In this document: piece by piece, positions 8,390 to 16,135 of the stretch
Numbering within the stretch: position 1 is the first letter of the stretch
How the letters are laid out: each line of letters begins with the position of its first letter
NCBI RefSeq assembly: GCF_002910905.1
Contig: NZ_NEUE01000277.1
Span: forward strand, 32,545 to 96,544
Length of the DNA stretch: 64,000 bases
From: Streptomyces sp. SM11
Lineage (GTDB): Bacteria; Actinomycetota; Actinomycetes; Streptomycetales; Streptomycetaceae
Direction: 5' to 3'
Notes under the pieces: model-generated
Told to the model about the DNA's origin: nothing
Seen by the model: only the letters and a program-made list of their open reading frames with translations
Database searches by the model: none
Translations under genes and position numbers: made by a program

Positions 8390-10111
8390 TCAGAAGAGGA
8401 AGTAACGCTGGGCCATGGGCAGTTCCACCGCGGGTGCGGGCTCGACCGGGTCGCCGTCGATGGTGACGGCGAAGCTGTCGGGGTCGACGTGCACCCGCGG
8501 CAGGGCGTCGTTCTCCCGCATGTCCGCCTTGGTGACCCCCCGGGTGCTGGTGATCGGCACGAACCGCTTGTCCAGGGCGAGCCGTTCGGGCAGCCCGTCC
8601 TCGATCGCCGCGGCGGAGACGAAGTTGAACGAGCTGTGGGCGGCCGCCCGCCCCAGGGCGCCGAACATCAGTCGGGGCAGGACCGGCTGGGGCGTCGGGA
8701 TGGAGGCGTTGGCGTCACCCATCTGCGCGTACGCGATCTGACCGCCCTTGATGACGGTCTGCGGCTTGACGCCGAAGAACGCCGGGTCCCAGAGGACGAG
8801 GTCGGCGAGCTTGCCGGTCTCCACGGAGCCGATCTCCCGGTCCAGGCCCTGTGCCACCGCCGGGTTGATGGTGTATTTGGCGACGTAGCGACGGACCCGG
8901 TGGTTGTCGGCCCGGCCGTCCCCGGGCAGGGCGCCGCGCCGCTTCTTCATCACATGGGCGGTCTGCCAGGTCCGCAGGATCACCTCGCCGATGCGGCCCA
9001 TGGCCTGGGAGTCCGAGGAGATGATCGAGATGGCGCCGAGGTCGTGCAGGATGTCCTCGGCCGCGATGGTGGAGGGCCGGATACGGGACTCCGCGAACGC
9101 CAGGTCCTCGGAGACCGCGGGGTTCAGATGGTGGCAGACCATCAGCATGTCGAGGTGTTCCTCGATGGTGTTGACGGTGTGCGGCCGGGTGGGGTTGGTC
9201 GAGCTGGGCAGGACGTACGGTTCGGAGACCACGCTGATGATGTCGGGTGCGTGACCGCCGCCCGCTCCCTCGGTGTGGTACGCGTGGATCGTCCGGCCGG
9301 CGATGGCGGCGAGGGTGTCGGCGACGAACCCGGCCTCGTTGAGGGTGTCCGTGTGGATGGCGAGCTGCGCGCCTGTCCGCTCGCAGACGGTGAGGCAGGC
9401 GTCGATGGCGGCGGGCGTGGCACCCCAGTCCTCGTGGATCTTGAATCCCAGCGCACCGCCGCGCAGTTGGGAGTCCATGGCCTCCTGCGACATCGTGTTG
9501 CCCTTGCCGAGCAGCCCGATGTTGACCGGGAAGGTCTCCAGCGCCTCGAACATCCGGGCGAGGTGCCAGGGTCCGGGCGTGATCGTGGTGGCCTTGGTGC
9601 CTTCCGCGGGTCCGGTGCCGCCGCCAACGAGGGTGGTGATGCCGCTGGAGAGCGCCTGGTCGACGAGGGTGGGCGAGATGAAGTGGACGTGGGCGTCGAC
9701 CGCTCCGGCGGTGAGCAGCCTCCCGTTGCCCGCGATGATCTCTGTCTCGGGGCCGATCACCAGGTCGGGGTGGACGCCGTCCATGGTGTCCGGGTTCCCG
9801 GCCTTGCCGATGCCGGCGATCCGGCCGTCCCGGATGCCGATGTCGGCCTTGACGATGCCCCAGTGGTCGATGACGACGGCCCCGGTGACGACGGTGTCCG
9901 GCGCGCCTTCGGCCCGGGTGGTGCGGGCCTGGCCCATGGACTCCCGGATCACCTTGCCGCCGCCGAACACCGCCTCGTCGCCCGCGCGTCCGGGGCCTCC
10001 CGAGCGGTCCTCCTCGACCTCGACGAGCAGACCCGTGTCGGCGAGCCGGATCCGGTCGCCGGTGGTGGGGCCGAACAGATCGGCGTAGACGGCTCGCTCA
10101 AGGTCAGGCAT
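8390..10111 (-). CDS. ureC: urease alpha subunit (catalytic)
   Basis: 573 residues; hydrolyses urea to ammonia and carbamate in the cytoplasm. Nickel ligands and active-site residues are all visible: HVHFISP (two His), carbamylated Lys in GFKIHEDWG, HTDTLNE, the HTEGAGGGHAPD loop, catalytic His in MVCHHLNP and Asp in SDSQAMGR. A GTG nine bases upstream is also in frame, but the ATG at 10111 has GGAG at proper spacing and begins MPDLERAVYADLFGPT as in the family. It overlaps the ureB stop by 8 bases. Confidence 0.97.
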   Translation of the reverse strand: MPDLERAVYADLFGPTTGDRIRLADTGLLVEVEEDRSGGPGRAGDEAVFGGGKVIRESMGQARTTRAEGAPDTVVTGAVVIDHWGIVKADIGIRDGRIAGIGKAGNPDTMDGVHPDLVIGPETEIIAGNGRLLTAGAVDAHVHFISPTLVDQALSSGITTLVGGGTGPAEGTKATTITPGPWHLARMFEALETFPVNIGLLGKGNTMSQEAMDSQLRGGALGFKIHEDWGATPAAIDACLTVCERTGAQLAIHTDTLNEAGFVADTLAAIAGRTIHAYHTEGAGGGHAPDIISVVSEPYVLPSSTNPTRPHTVNTIEEHLDMLMVCHHLNPAVSEDLAFAESRIRPSTIAAEDILHDLGAISIISSDSQAMGRIGEVILRTWQTAHVMKKRRGALPGDGRADNHRVRRYVAKYTINPAVAQGLDREIGSVETGKLADLVLWDPAFFGVKPQTVIKGGQIAYAQMGDANASIPTPQPVLPRLMFGALGRAAAHSSFNFVSAAAIEDGLPERLALDKRFVPITSTRGVTKADMRENDALPRVHVDPDSFAVTIDGDPVEPAPAVELPMAQRYFLF

Positions 10112-10415
10112 CGAGGGCACCTCCGGTTTCGCCGCGCAGGCCGGGGACGACGCGGCGGCCGGTGAGGGGGACGAGTTCGACGTCGGCGGGGATGCCGGGT
10201 TCGAAACGGACCGCCGTGCCGGCGGCGATGTTCAGCCGCAGGCCGCGGGCGCCGACGCGGTCGAAGCGCAGTCCGGGGTTGGCCTCGGCGAAGTGGTAGT
10301 GGGAGCCGACCTGGACGGGCCGGTCGGCGGCGTTGAGGACGGTGAGGCGGGTGACCGCCCGCCCCTCGTTGAGGGGGATGTCCCCGTCCCCGTACAGGAT
10401 CTCTCCGGGAATCAT
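10104..10415 (-). CDS. ureB: urease beta subunit
   Basis: 103 residues, a usual length. The start MIPGEILYGDGDIPLN and the NPGLRFDR and GTAVRFEPG segments are UreB hallmarks. It is a structural, non-catalytic subunit of the (UreABC)3 assembly. It lies between ureA (14 bases away) and ureC (8-base overlap). Confidence 0.96.
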   Translation of the reverse strand: MIPGEILYGDGDIPLNEGRAVTRLTVLNAADRPVQVGSHYHFAEANPGLRFDRVGARGLRLNIAAGTAVRFEPGIPADVELVPLTGRRVVPGLRGETGGALDA

Positions 10416-10429
10416 CGGTGTCGCCCCCG

Positions 10430-10732
<303 letters not shown>

Positions 10733-10781
10733 GCTTCCACCTCATCGTCTTCCGTCCGGCTCAGGGTCCGGACGCAGCGGG

Positions 10782-10811
10782 ACCCTACCCCCGTTCAACA
10801 ATTCGTTGAAC
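10782..10811 (-). promoter_or_regulatory. probable ureA promoter with overlapping operator palindrome
   Basis: On the minus strand TTCAAC and TAGGGT are spaced by 17 bases, a good -35/-10 pair. The sequence GTTCAAC-AATTC-GTTGAAC (10793-10811), a perfect 7-base inverted repeat, covers the -35 box and part of the spacer, where a repressor would block polymerase. The binding protein is unknown; it does not look like a clean GlnR box. Confidence 0.6.
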
Positions 10812-10869
10812 GCGAAAAGGGCCCTCGCGACCAGGCATTGCACGTTAGGGCGGAAGCTTTTCCGTTGCG

Positions 10870-11490
10870 TTAACTGACCTTTGGCGGGTTCATGGACATC
10901 AGCCCGCGCAACCCGTTCTCCGGCACTTCGGGGTGTACGTCCCCGAAGAGCGCCTCCTGCACGATGAAGCCCTGCGCTGTCGCGATCATCGTGCGCGCCA
11001 CGTGGTCGCCGGACACATCGCTCGCCAGGATCCCGGCGGAGCGGTAGGTGTCGACGAGCTTCGTCCAGACGACGCGCATGGTCGCGTAACCGTCGTCGAC
11101 CAGCGCGGCGAGCCGTTCGTCGCGCAGCGTCTCCGACCAGAGCTGGACGACGAGCGCGGCGAAGGCCCGCCGCTCCAGTCCGTGCACCTCCCCCGCGAGC
11201 ACCCCGCCGAGCACACGGCCGAGCAGCGCGTCCGGGGTGGGCGGCGGCGTCATGCGGGCCGCCTCCTCGAAGGCCCCGCGAATGACGGCGAAGGTCTCCT
11301 CGGTGATGGCCGCGATGATGTCCTCCTTGCCCGGGAAGTAGCGGTAGACCGCTCCGGCGGACAGCCCCACCTCCTTGAGGACGTCCTGCATGGACGTGCC
11401 GTGGAATCCGTTGCGGGCGAAGCAGCGTGCCGCCCCGTCGAGGATCTGACGGCGACGAGCGTCGAGGTGTTCCTGGGATACGCGAGCCAT
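10870..11490 (-). CDS. TetR family transcriptional regulator
   Basis: 206 residues. The N-terminal TetR helix-turn-helix is clear: RRRQILDGAARCFARNGF followed by TSMQDVLKEVGLSAGAVYRYF. The C-terminal ligand domain is divergent, as usual. Upstream, two copies of an 18-base imperfect palindrome (11502-11519 and 11561-11578) lie between this gene and the divergent membrane-protein fusion gene, so it probably represses both itself and that gene. Its stop is about 60 bases from the urease promoter; no functional link to urease is evident. Confidence 0.9.
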   Translation of the reverse strand: MARVSQEHLDARRRQILDGAARCFARNGFHGTSMQDVLKEVGLSAGAVYRYFPGKEDIIAAITEETFAVIRGAFEEAARMTPPPTPDALLGRVLGGVLAGEVHGLERRAFAALVVQLWSETLRDERLAALVDDGYATMRVVWTKLVDTYRSAGILASDVSGDHVARTMIATAQGFIVQEALFGDVHPEVPENGLRGLMSMNPPKVS

Positions 11491-11501
11491 GACCTCAATC
11501 T

Positions 11502-11519
11502 AGAACGAACATTCCTTCT
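11502..11519. promoter_or_regulatory. TetR operator candidate, copy 1
   Basis: AGAACGAACATTCCTTCT, an imperfect palindrome (14 of 18 positions symmetrical) 12 bases before the tetR start. It matches copy 2 at 16 of 18 positions. Confidence 0.6.
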
Positions 11520-11560
11520 GGACAATCGAGCACGGCGTGCCGACAGTGGAACCAGGTCAT

Positions 11561-11578
11561 AAAACGAACGATCCTTCT
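11561..11578. promoter_or_regulatory. TetR operator candidate, copy 2
   Basis: AAAACGAACGATCCTTCT, the second copy of the palindrome, 59 bases from the first and 48 bases before the divergent fusion gene. Confidence 0.6.
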
Positions 11579-11626
11579 CTATGAATCCGTCGCCACAACC
11601 ATCACTCCACGAATCGAGGCCTCCTC

Positions 11627-12250
11627 ATGTCCACCGCATCCAACCGCCGCGCGGTGGCGGTGATCCTGCTGGTCCCCCTGATGGTGACGCTCGCCCTCTG
11701 GGCCTTCGCCTGGCCCGCCGCCCGGATCGCGCCGCGCGACCTCCCGGTCGGGGTGGCGGGCGCGGCACCGGCCGCCCAGCAACTGGAGCAGCGCTTCGAG
11801 CAGCGCGACGGCGCCTTCGAGGTGCACCGCTTCGACGACGAGGCCGCCGCCCGCGCCGCGATCGAGGACCGGGCCGTATACGGAGCCGTCGTCGTCACCC
11901 CGCAGGGGCCGCACCTGCTCACCGCATCGGCGGCGAGCCCGGTCGTCTCCCAGCTGCTGCGCGAGGCCGTGACGGCGGCCGGGGCGAAGGGGCGCCGACA
12001 TGCACTGCCCGGCGCGCGGGTAGTCATTCAGCAGCCCGCGCTGGAGGAGCCGATGCGGGGCCAGCCGTCCGACCTGGAGATCCACGCGCGCGAACTGGTG
12101 CGCACCCGCGAGATGTTCGCAGCCATGCTGGTCCGGCATACCGGCCAGACCGCGGAGCGCATCACCACCGACATCGAGCGCGACACCATCCTCGACGCGA
12201 AGGCCGCCGCCGCCTACGGGCTGGTCGACCACGTCGTGGGGAGCCGCTGA
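11627..12250 (+). pseudogene. chimeric ORF: membrane-protein N-terminus joined to ClpP C-terminus
   Basis: 207 residues in one open frame that look like two unrelated proteins. Residues 1-116 have one membrane helix (about 9-31) then the extracytoplasmic start of a DUF3533/ABC-2-like membrane protein (DLPVGVAG, YGAVVVTPQGPHLLTASAASP). From about residue 118 the sequence is the tail of ClpP protease: ALPGARVVIQQP, DLEIHARELVRTREMF, HTGQ, ERDTILDAKAAAAYGLVDHV. The ClpP part lacks the catalytic Ser region, and the His-bearing HQP motif reads QQP, so it cannot be a protease. The junction lies near 11970-11990 and is in frame. Most simply this is a deletion product; expression under the TetR operators remains possible. 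Confidence 0.75.
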
Positions 12251-12289
12251 CTCTCCCGGCCGCCCGTACGACGCGAGGTGAACCCGCCG

Positions 12290-12595
12290 ATGAAGCCACC
12301 CGAGTTCCCGCCCCTGCCCGCACTGACCCGCGCCGAGGGCGAGTTCGTCGACTGCTATCTGGCCGTGCTCGACCAGCTGGGCCGGATCAACCCGGCCCAC
12401 GGCAGTGACACCTACAGCGCGCTGCGGGCCGCCCAGGCCCTGGCATCCGGGGCGGCCGCGCTGCGCGACGCCCTGACCCTGATGCACGAGCGCGGCGAGT
12501 CGCGCATCCACGCCGCCACCCTGGCGCGGACCCTGCGCGTCCTGGACGGGGAGCGCAGGGCGGGCAGGGTCGCGATCCCGCCGACCGCGAACTGA
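12290..12595 (+). CDS. hypothetical protein, 101 residues
   Basis: Starts MKPPEFPPLPALTRAEGEF and is predicted largely helical, with two amphipathic segments (FVDCYLAVLDQLGRI and RAAQALASGAAALRDALTLM). No enzyme motif, signal peptide or membrane segment. I do not recognise the family. The ATG at 12290 has a GAGG element 11 bases upstream; a GTG at 12278 is the alternative start. It lies 39 bases after the chimeric membrane-ClpP ORF, so it may once have been the downstream neighbour of the lost clpP-like gene. Confidence 0.6.
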   Translation: MKPPEFPPLPALTRAEGEFVDCYLAVLDQLGRINPAHGSDTYSALRAAQALASGAAALRDALTLMHERGESRIHAATLARTLRVLDGERRAGRVAIPPTAN

Positions 12596-12984
12596 CCGGC
12601 TCGGCGCGCGTGGAGCGCCGTGCGGGAGCGGGCCGGTCGACCCCGCGCACGACACGCCCGGTCCCGCGATCGATTCGCCTCGCTCGTCCGGCGTAGGCGA
12701 TCACCCGTGCGAGCGACGGCTCAACTTGCGTTCGGCACGCGGTGCGTACTCGAATTGTGCTCTTTCGTCGCTGGTACGAGGGTGTGCGCCGGGCTCGTGG
12801 GCGAGCGTGAATCCGACCTGTCCACCTGAATGGATCAGTGGTGAGGAGACTCACAAACCACTGTTTCAGCTCGGAAATCCGGCACCGAGTGAGTCAAGAT
12901 CCCTGGGACGACAAGCCCCCGCCACCGCGGCGGGGCGGTCCGGGCGGACGCCGAGTCCTGCCGCCTCCCGGATGACTGGTCGAC
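12596..12984. other. intergenic region upstream of riboswitch
   Basis: I see no gene here. The stretch should contain the promoter of the NlpC/P60 gene; a possible element lies around 12760-12790 but no clear -10/-35 pair stands out. Confidence 0.5.
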
Positions 12985-13130
12985 AGAAGTGGATCGGCAG
13001 GAGTGGAGGACCCGAGCACAACGGGCCGACCGGGAGACCGGAATCCCTCGGGGTGAAGCCGCGACGCGGCCGGGCAACTTCGCCAGCCCGAACCCGACAG
13101 GTCATCCTTCACAGGCGGCTGACGAAGGGT
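12985..13130 (+). ncRNA. c-di-AMP riboswitch (ydaO/yuaA type)
   Basis: The 5' leader of the NlpC/P60 gene contains conserved blocks of the ydaO/yuaA motif in the right order: GCAGGAGTGGAGGACCC, then CTCGGGGTGAAGCCGC, then GCCCGAACCCGACAGG and TCATCCTTCACAGGCGG, separated by pairing segments (for example GACCGGGAGACCGG). In actinobacteria this riboswitch is known before cell-wall hydrolase genes such as rpfA and NlpC/P60 genes, where c-di-AMP lowers expression. The motif ends only a few bases before the start codon. Assigned by eye; exact ends are approximate. Confidence 0.82.
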
Positions 13131-13135
13131 TGCGC

Positions 13136-13606
13136 ATGTCTGCGCAGGTTCATGTCCCGTCTCTGTTCGCCCGGGTCGGTACGGCCTCGGTACTCACCCT
13201 GGCCGTGACGTCCACGATGCTGACGCCCGGCCTGGTGAGTGGCGCCGAGGCCGCCACCCACTCGACGAAGGCCCTGAAGGTGGCCGCGTCGAAGAAGGGG
13301 GCTCCCTACAAGTACGGAGCATCCGGCCCCCGTCGCTTCGACTGTTCGGGGCTGACGCTGTATTCGTTCAAGAAGGCCGGGAAGAGGCTTCCCCGCACGG
13401 CACAGCAGCAGTACAACAAGACCCGCCACATCGCGAAGTCGCAGCGCAAACGCGGCGACCTCGTCTTCTTCCATTCGGGGCGCAGCGTCTACCACGTTGG
13501 CATCTACGCCGGGGCCGGGAAGATCTGGCACTCCCCCAAATCGGGGGACGTGGTGCGACTGGCGAAAATCTGGTCCAAGAGCGTCTGGTACGGACGGGTC
13601 CGCTGA
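13136..13606 (+). CDS. secreted NlpC/P60 cell-wall hydrolase
   Basis: 156 residues: a signal peptide (LFARVGTASVLTLAVTSTML, cleavage probably after SGAEA), then an NlpC/P60 domain. The catalytic Cys is in RFDCSGLTLYSF and the catalytic His in SVYHVGIYAG, with GDLVFFH between them and a basic tail (KIWSKSVWYGRVR). Family members cut D-Glu/m-DAP-type bonds in peptidoglycan. The ATG at 13136 follows GAAGGG. The leader is a c-di-AMP riboswitch, tying expression to cell-wall or osmotic state. No SH3 or LysM wall-binding module is present. Confidence 0.9.
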   Translation: MSAQVHVPSLFARVGTASVLTLAVTSTMLTPGLVSGAEAATHSTKALKVAASKKGAPYKYGASGPRRFDCSGLTLYSFKKAGKRLPRTAQQQYNKTRHIAKSQRKRGDLVFFHSGRSVYHVGIYAGAGKIWHSPKSGDVVRLAKIWSKSVWYGRVR

Positions 13607-13717
13607 CCCGTCGGCCGGACGCTCTTTCCGTTGGGGCGGCCCCGGCCCTCTTCGGGGCAGCCCGGGCTGCCCGGGCCGGCGGGTCTGCTGGTGCCGCCGG
13701 GTACGCCCACGGCGTTC

Positions 13718-14374
13718 TCAGCGCAGCAGCGGGCCGGTGACCAGCGCGAGACCCAGACCGGTGAGCGCCACACCGCTGCCGCCCTCGATGGCGCGGGCGG
13801 TGCGCGGGCGGCGCAGCCACCGGCCCAGCCGGTCCACGAGCAGGGCCACGGCCGGGAACCAGATCAGCGCCAGCACCACCACGAGGGCCGCGAGGAGCAG
13901 GGTCCGGGGCAGCGGCGGCTGCCCGTGGGGCACGAACTGCGGCAGCAGGCTGAGGAAGAGGACCGGGGCCTTCGGGTTGAGCGCGTTGGTCAGGAACCCC
14001 TGGCGCAGCGCGCGTCCGAACTCCTTGGGCACGGGCCGCCCCGGCACGTCCTCGGATGTTCCGTCGCCGTCCTCCGGGCCGCGACGCCGGACCGCGCACA
14101 GCGCGCTGATCCCGAGGTGGAGCACGTACGCACCGCCGAGCAACTGGACGGTACGGAAGAGCACCGGCATCGTCACCAGCACCGCGGCGAGTCCGGCGAC
14201 CGCGAGCGCGGTGTGCACCAGCAGCCCTCCGGCGACGCCGAGCGCGGTGGCCAGACCGGCGGTGCGCGAGGCCAGGGCGTTGCGTACGACGACGGTGAAA
14301 TCGGCGCCGGGCAGCGCGACCATACCGGCGGCGACCCCCGTGAAGGCGATCAGTTGTGCGTCCATGAGGTCCAC
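13718..14374 (-). CDS. LysE family amino-acid exporter
   Basis: 218 residues with about six hydrophobic segments. The N-terminal FTGVAAGMVALPGADFTVVVRNAL is the LysE/RhtB signature, and LTNALNPKAPVLFLSLLPQF near residue 128 matches the family's conserved central motif. It should export an amino acid or related compound across the inner membrane. It is transcribed away from a LysR-type gene 65 bases off, the usual arrangement for this family. Confidence 0.88.
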   Translation of the reverse strand: MDLMDAQLIAFTGVAAGMVALPGADFTVVVRNALASRTAGLATALGVAGGLLVHTALAVAGLAAVLVTMPVLFRTVQLLGGAYVLHLGISALCAVRRRGPEDGDGTSEDVPGRPVPKEFGRALRQGFLTNALNPKAPVLFLSLLPQFVPHGQPPLPRTLLLAALVVVLALIWFPAVALLVDRLGRWLRRPRTARAIEGGSGVALTGLGLALVTGPLLR

Positions 14375-14439
14375 CTTGGACCGGCGGAGCCTTTAGCGTG
14401 TACTTGCAATCTTCTGGGTCTGCCTAAAGGAACGCTTTC

Positions 14440-15381
14440 ATGTACGACCCGACACGGCTCGCGGCACTCGTGGCGGTCGCGGAGGCCGGATCGATCACCC
14501 GGGCCGCCGCCCGCCTGGGCTACACGGCGCCCGCGCTCTCCCAGCAGCTGGCCAAGCTGGAACGGGAGGCCGGGGCGACGCTGCTGGTGCGCCACCATCG
14601 CGGGGCACGTCTGACGGCTGCGGGCGAGCTGCTGGCGGGCCGGGCCCGGCGAGTCCTGGACGAACTGGACCAGGCACGCCACGAGCTGGCGCAGCTGGCC
14701 GGGCTCTCGGGCGGCAGGCTGCGGGTGGGGACGTTCACGACGGCCGGGATCCATCTGCTGCCGCCGGTCCTGAACGCTTTCCGGCGGGCCCATCCGGAGG
14801 TCGAGCTGGCCGTCGCCGACTACGAACCGCCCGGCGGGGTCGCCGCGGTGGTCGCGGGCGAGGTGGACCTCGCCCTGACGCACGCCTACGAACCGGCGAC
14901 TGCGGGCCCTTTGCCGGTGGGCGTGCTCGTCGAACCCCTGCTGGTCGAGGAACTGGTGCTGGTCACCTCGGTGGGCCACCGGCTCTCCGAGGGCACCGGC
15001 CGGCTGCCGGTCACCGAACTGGCCGGGCGACCGCTGATCAGCAGCGCACCCACGCATCCGCCCCGGCGCGGGGTCGAGAACGCGCTCGCCGAGGCCGGGG
15101 CGACCCCCGCGGTGGTCTGCGAGTCGCCGGGGTACGCGCTGGTGTGCGCGCTGGTCAGCGCGGGGCTCGGGGTGGCGGTGGTGCCGGAGATGGTCGCCTC
15201 GATGGCGGCGGCTCCGCTGGCGGTCCGGCGGCTGGAGCCCGCGTCGTTCCGCCGGACCATCTCGGTCGTGCACCGGGGCGACCGGTCGACCGCCGCGGCC
15301 GCGACGCTGCTGGCGCTGCTGCGCGGCGGATTCGGCCGGAGGAACACGGCCCCGGCCGCGAACCGGCCCCCGCAGGGCTGA
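14440..15381 (+). CDS. LysR family transcriptional regulator
   Basis: 313 residues. The winged helix-turn-helix occupies residues 1-60 (LAALVAVAEAGSITRAAARL, YTAPALSQQLAKLEREAG); the remainder is a periplasmic-binding-protein-like effector domain (LRVGTFTTAGIHLLPPVL). It faces the LysE gene and probably controls it in response to the exported substrate. The intergenic region holds a CCTTTAG...CTAAAGG inverted repeat (14390-14396 and 14424-14430), a plausible LysR-type site. The ribosome binding site is AAAGGAACG. Confidence 0.88.
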   Translation: MYDPTRLAALVAVAEAGSITRAAARLGYTAPALSQQLAKLEREAGATLLVRHHRGARLTAAGELLAGRARRVLDELDQARHELAQLAGLSGGRLRVGTFTTAGIHLLPPVLNAFRRAHPEVELAVADYEPPGGVAAVVAGEVDLALTHAYEPATAGPLPVGVLVEPLLVEELVLVTSVGHRLSEGTGRLPVTELAGRPLISSAPTHPPRRGVENALAEAGATPAVVCESPGYALVCALVSAGLGVAVVPEMVASMAAAPLAVRRLEPASFRRTISVVHRGDRSTAAAATLLALLRGGFGRRNTAPAANRPPQG

Positions 15382-15469
15382 ACCGCCCGACCGGACCGGC
15401 CCCGAGGATGTCAGCGGGCTGATCCTCCCCGGCTGTTCAGCCCTGCGGGCCGGCCCCGGACCTGTGGGG

Positions 15470-15973
15470 TCAGCCCTGGACCGGAACGACCCACGGGAGA
15501 ACGATCCAGACCGTCTTGCCACCCTCGGCGGTCGGTGTGACCTGGAGCCGCCCGCCGCGCTCCTTGGCCAGCGACCGGATGATGACCATGCCCCGGCCGT
15601 TGTCCTGCCGTACGGCGGCGGGCAGTCGCTGGGGCCAGCGGGGGTGACTGTCCGTGACGCCGAGGTACAGCTCCTCGTCGCGTTCGAGGCGCAGGTCCAC
15701 GGTGAAGGTGGGCGACTGGCCGAACGTGTGCTGGACGGCGTTGGTGGCCAGCTCCGAGATGATCAGCCGGAGGGTGTCGGCGAACTCGGTGTCGTCGGGC
15801 AGGCCCCATTGGGCCAGGGTCCTGGCGACATGTCTGCGGGCCGAGGAGACCGAGACCGGATCGCTCGGCAGAGTGACGGTTGCTTCCTGATGGTCTGCCA
15901 TGGCGACGCCGCCCCTTTCCCGCCCCGGCCGACCGGCGGTCGGCCAGGATTGTGCTTCGCGCCAGATTGCCAT
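15470..15973 (-). CDS. ATP-binding protein, RsbW/anti-sigma-like histidine kinase fold
   Basis: 167 residues. The HATPase fold motifs are an N-box (ELATNAVQHTF) and a G-box (NGRGMVIIRSLA); the sensor and phosphoacceptor domains of a histidine kinase are absent. Such proteins in Streptomyces often act as anti-sigma-type regulators beside XRE and DUF397 genes. The ATG at 15973 has GGGAG 8 bases upstream; an in-frame ATG at 15901 (MADHQEAT) is an alternative with a weaker site. It is divergent from the XRE gene, with an AT-rich palindrome (16005-16020) between them. Confidence 0.85.
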   Translation of the reverse strand: MAIWREAQSWPTAGRPGRERGGVAMADHQEATVTLPSDPVSVSSARRHVARTLAQWGLPDDTEFADTLRLIISELATNAVQHTFGQSPTFTVDLRLERDEELYLGVTDSHPRWPQRLPAAVRQDNGRGMVIIRSLAKERGGRLQVTPTAEGGKTVWIVLPWVVPVQG

Positions 15974-16004
15974 TGATGCAGCTCCCTGTAACGACGTTCG
16001 GCCA

Positions 16005-16020
16005 AGATATGCATATATCT
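16005..16020. promoter_or_regulatory. AT-rich inverted repeat between ATPase and XRE genes
   Basis: AGATAT-GCAT-ATATCT, 6-base arms with a 4-base spacer, strikingly AT-rich for this genome. It probably includes the -10 region of the ATPase gene and may be the XRE regulator's operator. Confidence 0.5.
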
Positions 16021-16135
16021 GTCGCTCGAAGCGGTGAATTCGGGACCCGTACGGCGTGGACGGACGGCACACTGGCCCCTCTGCGGGCCGCTCCGGTGAC
16101 GGACCGGCCCTCCCCGACAGCAGAAGGAGACCGGC

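Noticed and set aside
10857..10875. Possible GlnR box (GTTAACGCAAC, GGAAAAG on the minus strand) upstream of ureA
   Set aside because: Only one half resembles the gTnAc-n6-GaAAc pattern, and it lies at the tetR stop codon about 125 bases from ureA.
12290..12595. The 101-residue protein as part of a Clp system
   Set aside because: It follows the ClpP-tail fusion, but nothing in its own sequence resembles a Clp adaptor or chaperone.
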